Shown: positions 1 to 8,819 of the stretch, one piece after another
Position numbering within the stretch: position 1 is the stretch's first letter
How the letters are laid out: every line of letters starts with the position of its first letter
Source: CAZULF01 sp964621215
GTDB taxonomy: Bacteria > Pseudomonadota > Gammaproteobacteria > UBA1113
DNA: 16,688 bases
Direction: 5' to 3'
NCBI GenBank assembly: GCA_964621215.1
Contig: CAZULF010000042.1
Coordinates: 1-16,688, forward strand
Translations under genes and position numbers: made by a program
The notes under the pieces: generated by a model
The model's database searches: none
The model's input: the letters and a program-made list of their open reading frames with translations, nothing else
What the model was told of the DNA's origin: nothing

Positions 1-1524
1 GAAGAATCGATCCTTCGTTATAAAAAAGAGTATGTTGCACAGAGGTCTTTGAGTATTGTCAAGGTGGCAAAAAATATTAATTTGCAATCTGACTATGCGA
101 ATGTTTGCGAAATGCCCTGGTTTATGTTCTCTAAAAAAGTAGATTTACCTGTACTCCCTTTGCCTAAAGAGGTTGACTTTGGTATAGACAAAGCTTATCT
201 AGAAGCGGCTGCATTGGGACTGGGTTATTTTATCTTTCTCTATGATGTTAATGGTGATAAATTCACAATCGATATCTTTTTTACAGATAACTACTCTAAA
301 TTAGGGCTCTTGGATTCTGCTAATAATGGTTCCTGTATAGCAAAAATTGAATTGCCTTATAGCGAGCATTTAAATTTCTACAAAAGTAATGAGCGTGTCT
401 GGTGGTACTGGGTAGGAGGGAATTATGAAGATAGGCCGACGCCAGATATGCAGTTGTTAGGCGATTATCGGATGAACTGTACTCATAATCATTACAAATA
501 CTGGGGTTATCGTCCCGTTGCAAAACTGCATCCAGGAATGAGCGACAGTGTACAGTATGCCAATGCTAAAAAATCAATTTCTTACCCTAACGAGAAAGAA
601 AATTTAGCGCAGGTTAAAGCATTAGTCAGTAAATTTCGTTCAGGTCATGAAAGACGCTTTACTCGGGGATTGATGATCGATGTTAATTCCAGTGAGAGTA
701 GGCCTGAATTAGCAGCCGCTGCTCGAGCATTGGATGAGGCGTATGTTGATTTAATGTTAGTGCTTAATTTCGCATTCAAATCTGAAATGCAAAGCTCGAA
801 CGAGTTATTTGAAACAGTATTATTAAATACTGAAACTTTTAAACAGCATTTGCAATCCAGCAATAAGTCTAATTTAGATTTTTCTGCCAAATTTTCAGAT
901 GTATGTGAAAATTTAAGCATCCTAGAAAAAATGATCACTTCATGGCGCGAATTACATGCTATTGATGGTTATTCGAATCCAATGCTAGAGATGTTAATCG
1001 AAATAATGAGTGACATTAAGAAAAAATATACGGGGAATACAGTGCCAATTAATCAGTACCATAAAGATCAAGAAGGATTTAACGGTGTTATTTGTATATT
1101 AAATAGTGCAACAATCAGTGCATTGTTTGGAATCATTGAAGGTCTGCTTTCTGATGGTGTCCAACCTGAGATATTAAGAAAGTGGGTAAAAGAGGCGTTT
1201 AACAAAATAGGTGAATCCTTAAGTGAATCGGCCGTGTTGCAAAATCGATCACTAGAACAGCGGACGCATTTATTGAATTCGGTTTTAAACCTTCAAGCGC
1301 CAGAAACATTACGTTTTATTGAGGCGCAAGGGCTTAGTTTCAATAATGTGTTAACGCAAGGTTGTAACAACGTGAGCGGAGATGAAATAACAGTCTCCTC
1401 CTCATCATCCAGTTATGGTCAGCAGACCGGAGGGCGTATAGGGTTCTTTGCGCCCGTACCCGCTGATGTCCCTGTTAAGTCGCCCAATACCGCTTTTGAC
1501 GTCGCCCGCCCGGCTAACGGGTAA
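1..1524 (+). CDS. Unrecognised protein, 5' end outside the window
   Basis: The frame is open from base 1, so the true start lies upstream of the window; the TTG at 49 is only an internal possible start. At least 507 residues are visible. I do not recognise the family. The N-terminal third is rich in aromatic residues (for example VWWYWVGGNY and HNHYKYWGYRP) and looks like a compact beta-containing globular domain. The middle is mostly helical and polar. The last 50 residues are low-complexity, with a run of six Ser followed by YGQQTGGRIGFF and a Pro/Val-rich tail. There is no signal peptide in the visible part and no membrane segment. It lies 144 bases upstream of the giant NRPS-like/NACHT gene in the same direction. 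The disordered, Ser-rich C-terminus would suit a secreted Legionellales protein, but that is inference only. The frame is well supported; the function is unknown. Confidence 0.8.
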   Translation, partial: EESILRYKKEYVAQRSLSIVKVAKNINLQSDYANVCEMPWFMFSKKVDLPVLPLPKEVDFGIDKAYLEAAALGLGYFIFLYDVNGDKFTIDIFFTDNYSKLGLLDSANNGSCIAKIELPYSEHLNFYKSNERVWWYWVGGNYEDRPTPDMQLLGDYRMNCTHNHYKYWGYRPVAKLHPGMSDSVQYANAKKSISYPNEKENLAQVKALVSKFRSGHERRFTRGLMIDVNSSESRPELAAAARALDEAYVDLMLVLNFAFKSEMQSSNELFETVLLNTETFKQHLQSSNKSNLDFSAKFSDVCENLSILEKMITSWRELHAIDGYSNPMLEMLIEIMSDIKKKYTGNTVPINQYHKDQEGFNGVICILNSATISALFGIIEGLLSDGVQPEILRKWVKEAFNKIGESLSESAVLQNRSLEQRTHLLNSVLNLQAPETLRFIEAQGLSFNNVLTQGCNNVSGDEITVSSSSSSYGQQTGGRIGFFAPVPADVPVKSPNTAFDVARPANG

Positions 1525-1563
1525 AAAAACCGAGGCGGCAGTCCTGGTAGCGTTAAGCCTTCT

Positions 1564-1593
1564 TTTGCGCTAGAATCGTTTTTCTAGCGCAAA
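1564..1593. other. Perfect 12-bp inverted repeat between two genes
   Basis: The arms TTTGCGCTAGAA and TTCTAGCGCAAA are exact reverse complements separated by a 6-base loop (tcgttt). The hairpin sits 40 bases after the stop of the upstream gene and 76 bases before the ATG of the giant gene. No T-run follows it on the + strand, so it is not a classical intrinsic terminator in that direction. It could be an mRNA stabilising or processing hairpin, an operator for a dimeric regulator (the LuxR-type protein downstream is one candidate), or a terminator lacking a U-tract. An AT-rich stretch (tatatatttta) that could hold a -10 element follows at about 1600-1610. Confidence 0.6.
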
Positions 1594-1668
1594 GGCAGTA
1601 TATATTTTAACCAAGTTCACGGATTATTGCTTTTGTGGTTTCAGCAACTCTTTCTGTGAGGCGCTACC

Positions 1669-4600
1669 ATGAAAAAATTCGTGCCAGAATTGTTTAACAA
1701 TATCTGCGACTCGTTTTCCGACCAACCGGCTATTTGGTCAACCTCAAATGATTCCCAAATCACGTATAAAGAACTTAGTTTATTAGCACACGAGCTGTCG
1801 TGCCACCTTTCTGGTTTAAATTTGCGCCCCAACCGAGAACAACCTCATGCGGCGGGAACTCACGAAACCGTTCGAATCGCTATTCTGTTACCCCCAGGTG
1901 CCGGCGCCGTTGTAGCGATGTTAGGAACATTGCTGGCCGGCTATGCTTTTGTGCCACTGAATATAGCGACTATCCATCTTTCTCGAACAGATGAAATTTT
2001 GGAGCATGTAGAACCCCAGGCCATTATTACCCACGCAAGATATCTCGAAAATAAGGCTATTGCTCATCAACGAAAGCGGAATACCTCTATCGTTTGCCTG
2101 ACTGACGAATTAAAGCCCAAGTTTTTGAGCTCGCTCAGTGCTGTCAGTCAATGCACCACCATAACAGCCAAGCAACTAGCCTACATTGTGTATTCCTCCG
2201 GGACAGAAGGGAATCCAAAGGGGATCATGGTCGGGCACGGTGGGTTTGCCAATGTTATTACGGCGAATATTAAAAAACTAGAAATTAAGCAAGGGGATAA
2301 GGTTGCGCAGGGCTTACCGCTGAGCTTTGACGCCGCTATTATGGAGATATTCACGGCATTGCTGGCCGGTGGTTGCTTGTATATCATGGCTAACAAGGAA
2401 GATTACGTTGATTATACGCACATCATTCCACTGTATAACCAATATCAGATTGATTTTGCGATCGTTACCCCCTCGTTTTTAGCTTTCTTAAATCCTTCGG
2501 ATATAGACCACCGAATGAAACTCACATACACCGGGGAGAAAACACCAGAACGATTGATCAACAAATGTTTTGGTCGTGGCTCCCCTCTGGAGGGTTCTGA
2601 TGGTTGGGGTCCATCAGAACTACCGATTGCAGGGACTATTAATGGAGATGCACTTGACGGTTTACGGATCAGTATTTGGAAAGAAAATCCGGAAGATGAT
2701 AAGGGCGAAATTATCGTCAGTGGTGAAGACTTAGGGTTGGGGTATTGGAAAGATGCATCAAAAACCCAGCAAAGCTTTTTAGATGAGAATCCTGCCACGG
2801 GAGTTGCCGAACGTTGTTATCGCACGGGGGATTTGGGATATCTGGATGCCAGTGGCAAGCTACACATTGTTGGTCGCATTGGGGAGCAAGTTAAAATAGG
2901 GGGCAAGTTAGTAACTCCTGAAGAAGTCGCCGTTAAAATAGACAAGTATCCATCAAACGGCAATATATTGTCATCGACCGTGGTCGGTATTGCCTCTCAA
3001 GACGGAAATACAACACATCTACAAGCGTATTTGGTTACTAAGCCGGGTTATATGCCGCCGATTGTTGAGATCCAAGCCTATCTGAGTCGAGATTTTGAAT
3101 TTTACAAGATTCCGACGACGTGGTGTACGGGCAATGAGCAGTATTACACAGCTAACAGGAAAACAGATTTTCAAAAAATAAAAAGCCTTCCTGGCAAACG
3201 CTACCCTGGCTATCAGCCACTGCAAGAATCAGCAGAACATAGCGATATCATTTTAATCTGGAAAAAATACTTAAAGATTGAGTCTACAGAAGGCATCTGT
3301 GCTGATGACAATTTTTTTTACTGGGGAGGTTCCTCCCTTGATGCTGCTGGATTGATCCATGCGATAAATCAGCTACCCAATGGTGAAATCAGTCTACCTG
3401 ATTTCATGCAAACCCCGACCCTCGGGTACCTGATTCGGCGGAAATTATGGTCCTTACATAAAGGAAAAATCACTGAAAAATTATTTATCAACTTCAATCA
3501 ACAGCGCAACGGCACACCGGTTATTTGTTTGCCGACCATGTTTGGGGACACCGCAAGTGATTATGCTGTGTTGGCTGGTGAGTGCCAGCATATGTCAACG
3601 CCATTTGCGGGGCTCCAATCGTTGGGCTTGGAATTTCCTGAGTTAATGCCTGACAACAATACAGAGCTGGCGGCATTTTATATTAATATCATCACCGATA
3701 AATACCCACAGATAAAACAGGGGCACTGTCTTTTAATCGGCTGGTCTGGCGGCGGAATTACTGGCTTAGCCATGAAAAAGCAGCTAAAGGCGCTAGGTAC
3801 ACAAGTTAAATTAATTATGCTGGATACAACGGCCCCCGAAAAATTTCAGCAGTTAGACGAGGTTGCATTTAGAGCGTTTTTTTTGGCTTTACTGACGGAT
3901 GATGCCAATGGTAGAAATCCGTTGGAAAATTACTTGTTGAAAGGTGATTTGGATCCACTTGAGGGAACTAAGTATGAAAAATTTAAGGAACTGCTGTTTA
4001 AGCCAGTTGTCGCTTCAGATCTGCCACAGTACTGGGGTCAATCCAAGCAGTTTATTATTAATAATTTCTTTGATCGCTTGTCTAAGATTTTTCCGAGCAA
4101 GAAAGGTTTACTCACGACATTAAAGATGACGTTATTAGGCGGATTGCGGTTTTTCTTAAATGAGGTGCAGTCCGAAGTTATTGTGGTTGCTGCGGGCCTT
4201 ACCCAACAAGCCGAAGGTGAGCGTTTGGGGTGGTCAGAGCAGCATGATATAAGGTTTATCAGGATACCGAATGCGGGCCATAATTTCATTACCAAATCCG
4301 AATTCATTAAACAGCATAAATTAGTCCGACTGATAGAGGCGACGAGGACGTTAACGGAATCTGCGCGTTTGATCAGTGAGATTAAGTTGCTGTATCTAAG
4401 CGAGAGGGCCGATTGTCATTTACCCGAACAAATGGCTGAGAATTTTGTTGATTTATTATTGGAAGAAAAGCGCACCCATCGGGACAGGATGCCTTCGTTC
4501 AAGCCAACCAGTAATAAGAAAGAAGACCAGAGCGGCAGTTTTGAGGTCACAACCTACATTGATTTAAGTGCGATTTTTTCATCTATGACCCCGCGGCGCA

Positions 4601-7600
4601 CGGTGCTTATTACCGGTTCAGCAGGAATGGGTAAAACGATGCTGGTCACTGAAATAGCTAAGCGCTGGGCCAGGGGCGTGTTGTGGCCGGAGTTTGTTTT
4701 AGTTTTATTAATTAAATTTAAAAACATACCCGATGAAAAATTTAACAGCGAGCATCTCTTCGATTTCCTCTCGTTTAATCATATCGTAAAAAGTACGGAG
4801 CTTAATTACTCGTCAAAAAAAATAGTGAACTTGCTGAGGTTGCTTGGCGAGCAAGCGTTGGTTATTTTTGATGGGTTTGATGAAATAAAGCCAGAAAAAA
4901 AAGAAATATTTCATCAGATAATGGCAAATTTCTCAGCCCAGGGTTTTCAATGTAAAATGATCATCACCAGCCGACCTTTAACAACTCCGGCGATGAGCTT
5001 TGATTATCAAATCGAGTCCCAAGGTTTTTCAGCCAGTGAGATTGAATCATTTTGCCATCAGTTAAGCGCAGAAAACGGCAATTTGCTTAAAGAAAGCATT
5101 GCTAAAAATCAGGCATTATTGGAGATAGCACGAACGCCGATTAACTTACGGTTTATCAGTGCAGCTTTTACCGGTTCGCAAATGGATCTTATTGACGATG
5201 ATGGGTTTTTATCGATCACCGATATTTACCAACGATTGACCCTTCAGTTACTAAAAACTGCAGCAAAAAAGCCGGGAATCGAAGCCATTAAAGCATTATC
5301 CCCGATTAGCATCGATGAAGAGCAAGAGATTGAAGAAGTTTTTAGTGAACCCATTTCGCTTTTATCTGATATGGCGTATTTCGGCAATAAGCAAAGCTTT
5401 TCTTTATTCGAGATTAAATTTTTACGCGAACGAAAATATAATGTTAATTTATTCCGGGAAGTATTGCAACTGGGTTTTTTGAATACCCACGGAGATTTTT
5501 TAACGAATAAAGATAGCAACACTTATTTTCACCATGGCACAGTGCAGGATTTTTTCGCAGCGAAATTTTGGGTTAAACGGTTTGAATCCAACGACCCCAT
5601 CGATAAAGAAAAAGCACTTAAGTTTTTGCGTGAAAATAAATACGATCAACAAAAAGAAACTTTCTGGGTTTTTGCGGTTGGACTATTAAATCATCGTTTT
5701 CAGACGTGCACCAAAAAGCAACGGTCGCAAGCCTTGAAAAATATCGATGATTTCTTTTACCACTTGCAAGCAGAGCCCATTGACTTGATCGGGGTCTACT
5801 CTAATTTGCTGCTTATCCGTTGTCTAAATGAAATATCCGACCCGGATCGCATAGAAGGGTTTAATGGAATAATTGAAAAATTTATTTCTATTTTGAATAT
5901 GTATATGCAAAAAGGTGAAAAACTTTCTGTCGGGCAAGCCCCAGCGCTTGAAAAAATAGCGATGACATTGAGAGCGTCGCCAAAGATTTTTGAATTGCCA
6001 AGCATAGTAAGTAACTTTATTGCTCTTCTGACTGACACCGAACTTAGTAGCGCAACGCTTGCCGTCTTATCACACATAAAGACATACAACAGTGAAATTG
6101 CTAGCCATTTGATATTGCAAATGCCCATTCCGGAATCTTCGCACGTTGATACAGTGCATTTCTATAACTATGCGGCTACTTTGATTCACATGGGTGAGCG
6201 CCCAGTTATAATTTTTAATATGTTAATCGATTATATGCGCAGAATACATGACATTGAACTCACTTACGACGATAACCTTGTTGAAGGGGGGCGCTTTGTA
6301 CTATTTAAATTGATTTCGTTATTGGATTTAGATCCTGGCATAATTTATCCTGTCTTATTCCAGCTTATTCATAATTGTAAGGCCGGTTATAAAGACAACT
6401 CTAGCGAGTTTAGAGTGATTGCTTTGCAAAGTGAAACGAAAGTGGAGATGGCTAAGATTTTTTTATCATCAAAACTGGAAAAGGAGGCCATGCGATATCT
6501 CATTGACATTTTAAATGATTCGAAGCGAATCGCGGCTGAGAAAATGACGGCATTGTATATTTTTACGGTAACTAAGAAACCTTTTTCTGCCCATGAAATT
6601 AAAGAGAGGTTTTATTCTTTATTACAAGGTGGTAATTACACGCCTTTGCGCGAGGTTGAGAGGCTAGAGTACAAAAAAACCACTTATTCTACACATTCCT
6701 TGTACGATGCTGTTGCTTTGTATCTTCGGCAAGATGTTGCTGAACTGAAAGAGAAAGTGATAGGAGCAATGGATTATAGTATTCGCTCCCCCGACGGAGT
6801 AGTGATAGGACAAATGAATTATATGAGTGTCGCTTTCCACGGAGTTTTACCAGATTTAGAAAGTATGGAGAATTATATTTCAAATCTACTCGATGGCGGC
6901 TATAAATCGGACCCTCATGTTGACATGGCGGTGTTAATGAAAGTGTTAAAAAGGCCTATCGTCGCAGTAGGATCTAATGGGCGCATTCAGAACAAAGAAA
7001 TATACATGAAAGAACTGCGCCAAATAGACCACTCGCGTAATGAGCGCATTTTTGTTTATTGCAATGACGACGGTCATTACGATGCATTGTTAATGGAAAA
7101 TTTTAATTCAGGATTAACAACCACAGTAGTTCATGACGTATTAAAATTTGATAGAGATTCGCAAATTTTAGATGAAACGATTTCTTTTTTGAAATGTTTT
7201 TTAAATGAAAATCATGAGCCATCTTACAGTCGGGAAGAACTCTCTCAATCCTTTAGCCAGTTTATCGATAATTTTAATTTTACTGAAGAGGAACGTGAAC
7301 TATATGAACTATCTATAAAGCAACTGTTTTCTTTTTGGCTGCGTGACCATCAGATTTACGAAAACGAACCAAAAGCAGAGCGCTTTTTTGCATCTTTATT
7401 TATGTCTTCCTATATATTGGCAGCCCAGCATATTATGTCTGAGGCCAAGTTTTTTCCATCAGAGGTGATTTTTATAGCGTTATCTTATCTTTTTGAATTA
7501 GACAGTGATGAGTACACTCACTTTAATGATGGTCTGGTTTCGACTCTTTCAGCGTTTAATTTTGCTCTCAATGATTTGTATCTAAAAAAGTTGGATGCTT

Positions 7601-8802
7601 TGCTGCACCAGCGCATAGGTTTTTCAGGCCTTTTGAAAAGTACAAGTATGACAGATATGCTTTCATTTTACAGAAAAACTGACGTGATTGAGGGCGGTTT
7701 TTTAATTTCTTACAAATGTCATAGTGAAGCTGTTTCGGCAGTCTTGTCGGCGGGGAAGATGCATTTTTTTACAGCCAATGGAAAAACATCTTTGCCCTGT
7801 GCGATTTCTGAAGAAATCTTCTGCGCTGACTCGAGTGAGAAACGGGGCCCCCTTGTTAAAAATTTCCTGGAAGCAATTAGTTTTCACGGAAAAAGCTCGA
7901 GGACCTTCTTTGTGAGGGAAGCGAAGGTTGATGAAGACACTCCAGCGTTCAAGAATTTTATAGCTGATTATTCCTATAGTAAAAGTCAGGGCGGCAGCTA
8001 TGAAATCGCACTCAATTCTTTATCTAATCTCGAGAAAGAGAATCTCGCTGGATATCTGATTTTAGATCCTGTTCCTCTACTACGGTTGTTAGAGAGGCTA
8101 GATATCTCCTTGGTTATTTTTGATGGTCATGGATGTGCGTTGCACCAAAAAAGAATTTATTTGCCTGTTTTTTACGCATACATGAGGGCGCATATTTATC
8201 AGCTAATGGCGAAAAAATGTAACGACTTGCCTGATCGGAATGTCGCGTGGTTAGCCAACCTAAACTTTGCTATTGCCTTAGATGTGTTAGAAGAGAAACG
8301 TGCATTAGACCCACTAGAATACCATCCTGAGTCTCGGTATTTAAATTACTTCATCTCTGAGCTTCATGAAACCAAAGGTTTTCCACGACCTATTATGTTA
8401 CATCACTTTTTGCCATCGGATTCACAGGTTGAGTCCTTAAGTCTCGAAAAAAGAAATTTGGATTCCTTTCTGAGGCTGTATTACCCAGAAAAATATGTAA
8501 GTGCTATACTTGACATGATTGATGAATGTAATAACCAGGTTCCGGAGGCTGCACCTGTAGAGAGACCAGACGGGACGTACAGCACTGCTCATGAAACCTG
8601 TTCTTCGGATCATGCTGTGTGCGGTGTTCTTACCTCTGTCGCTGAAGTTTCAACAAATACAGAGGAGACTCCCCCCTTACCCGCCCCCGTTGCCCATTGG
8701 CTTACTAAGTTTGGTGCAGACTTAAGGATTCCAACTCAAGAGACACCCCAAGCAGATCAAAACGAGTCTTCTAGTTCCACATTTTCCCTTTCGAAGCCGT
8801 AA
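1669..8802 (+). CDS. Giant fusion: NRPS-like A-T-TE module + NACHT NTPase + OTU-like domain (2377 aa)
   Basis: Start ATG is preceded by a GTGAGG-type ribosome site. Domains in order. (1) Adenylation, about 20-505: A3 YSSGTEGNPKG (175-185), A4 SFDAAIMEIF (219-228), A5 DGWGPSE (311-317), A7 RTGDL (385-389), A8 GRIGEQVKIGG (402-412), A10 Lys498. (2) Carrier, about 525-600: DNFFYWGGSSL, with Ser556 as the phosphopantetheine site. (3) Alpha/beta-hydrolase thioesterase, about 615-890: GWSGG nucleophile Ser693, probable Asp719, His871. (4) NACHT, about 975-1300: Walker A GSAGMGKT (983-990), Walker B IFDGFDE (1066-1072), sensor TSRP (1100-1103), and the winged-helix motif HHGTVQDFFAA (1288-1298). (5) Helical region 1300-1650. 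(6) OTU-like fold, about 1660-1810, ending in GHYDALL (His1803) but with Ser1677 at the catalytic Cys position. (7) Unassigned 1810-2377 with a Pro/Ser-rich tail. There is no condensation domain and no signal peptide, so it is likely cytosolic or effector-like. By family knowledge A activates an amino or carboxylic acid, T holds it and TE releases it. That NACHT gates this activity is inference. Confidence 0.9.
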   Translation: MKKFVPELFNNICDSFSDQPAIWSTSNDSQITYKELSLLAHELSCHLSGLNLRPNREQPHAAGTHETVRIAILLPPGAGAVVAMLGTLLAGYAFVPLNIATIHLSRTDEILEHVEPQAIITHARYLENKAIAHQRKRNTSIVCLTDELKPKFLSSLSAVSQCTTITAKQLAYIVYSSGTEGNPKGIMVGHGGFANVITANIKKLEIKQGDKVAQGLPLSFDAAIMEIFTALLAGGCLYIMANKEDYVDYTHIIPLYNQYQIDFAIVTPSFLAFLNPSDIDHRMKLTYTGEKTPERLINKCFGRGSPLEGSDGWGPSELPIAGTINGDALDGLRISIWKENPEDDKGEIIVSGEDLGLGYWKDASKTQQSFLDENPATGVAERCYRTGDLGYLDASGKLHIVGRIGEQVKIGGKLVTPEEVAVKIDKYPSNGNILSSTVVGIASQDGNTTHLQAYLVTKPGYMPPIVEIQAYLSRDFEFYKIPTTWCTGNEQYYTANRKTDFQKIKSLPGKRYPGYQPLQESAEHSDIILIWKKYLKIESTEGICADDNFFYWGGSSLDAAGLIHAINQLPNGEISLPDFMQTPTLGYLIRRKLWSLHKGKITEKLFINFNQQRNGTPVICLPTMFGDTASDYAVLAGECQHMSTPFAGLQSLGLEFPELMPDNNTELAAFYINIITDKYPQIKQGHCLLIGWSGGGITGLAMKKQLKALGTQVKLIMLDTTAPEKFQQLDEVAFRAFFLALLTDDANGRNPLENYLLKGDLDPLEGTKYEKFKELLFKPVVASDLPQYWGQSKQFIINNFFDRLSKIFPSKKGLLTTLKMTLLGGLRFFLNEVQSEVIVVAAGLTQQAEGERLGWSEQHDIRFIRIPNAGHNFITKSEFIKQHKLVRLIEATRTLTESARLISEIKLLYLSERADCHLPEQMAENFVDLLLEEKRTHRDRMPSFKPTSNKKEDQSGSFEVTTYIDLSAIFSSMTPRRTVLITGSAGMGKTMLVTEIAKRWARGVLWPEFVLVLLIKFKNIPDEKFNSEHLFDFLSFNHIVKSTELNYSSKKIVNLLRLLGEQALVIFDGFDEIKPEKKEIFHQIMANFSAQGFQCKMIITSRPLTTPAMSFDYQIESQGFSASEIESFCHQLSAENGNLLKESIAKNQALLEIARTPINLRFISAAFTGSQMDLIDDDGFLSITDIYQRLTLQLLKTAAKKPGIEAIKALSPISIDEEQEIEEVFSEPISLLSDMAYFGNKQSFSLFEIKFLRERKYNVNLFREVLQLGFLNTHGDFLTNKDSNTYFHHGTVQDFFAAKFWVKRFESNDPIDKEKALKFLRENKYDQQKETFWVFAVGLLNHRFQTCTKKQRSQALKNIDDFFYHLQAEPIDLIGVYSNLLLIRCLNEISDPDRIEGFNGIIEKFISILNMYMQKGEKLSVGQAPALEKIAMTLRASPKIFELPSIVSNFIALLTDTELSSATLAVLSHIKTYNSEIASHLILQMPIPESSHVDTVHFYNYAATLIHMGERPVIIFNMLIDYMRRIHDIELTYDDNLVEGGRFVLFKLISLLDLDPGIIYPVLFQLIHNCKAGYKDNSSEFRVIALQSETKVEMAKIFLSSKLEKEAMRYLIDILNDSKRIAAEKMTALYIFTVTKKPFSAHEIKERFYSLLQGGNYTPLREVERLEYKKTTYSTHSLYDAVALYLRQDVAELKEKVIGAMDYSIRSPDGVVIGQMNYMSVAFHGVLPDLESMENYISNLLDGGYKSDPHVDMAVLMKVLKRPIVAVGSNGRIQNKEIYMKELRQIDHSRNERIFVYCNDDGHYDALLMENFNSGLTTTVVHDVLKFDRDSQILDETISFLKCFLNENHEPSYSREELSQSFSQFIDNFNFTEEERELYELSIKQLFSFWLRDHQIYENEPKAERFFASLFMSSYILAAQHIMSEAKFFPSEVIFIALSYLFELDSDEYTHFNDGLVSTLSAFNFALNDLYLKKLDALLHQRIGFSGLLKSTSMTDMLSFYRKTDVIEGGFLISYKCHSEAVSAVLSAGKMHFFTANGKTSLPCAISEEIFCADSSEKRGPLVKNFLEAISFHGKSSRTFFVREAKVDEDTPAFKNFIADYSYSKSQGGSYEIALNSLSNLEKENLAGYLILDPVPLLRLLERLDISLVIFDGHGCALHQKRIYLPVFYAYMRAHIYQLMAKKCNDLPDRNVAWLANLNFAIALDVLEEKRALDPLEYHPESRYLNYFISELHETKGFPRPIMLHHFLPSDSQVESLSLEKRNLDSFLRLYYPEKYVSAILDMIDECNNQVPEAAPVERPDGTYSTAHETCSSDHAVCGVLTSVAEVSTNTEETPPLPAPVAHWLTKFGADLRIPTQETPQADQNESSSSTFSLSKP

Positions 8803-8819
8803 CCAATAGTTGGATTGCC

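Noticed and set aside
2181..2798. Open frames on the - strand of 71 and 117 codons inside the A domain
   Set aside because: They lie antisense to strongly conserved adenylation motifs, show no family motifs or ribosome sites, and are shadows of the real gene.
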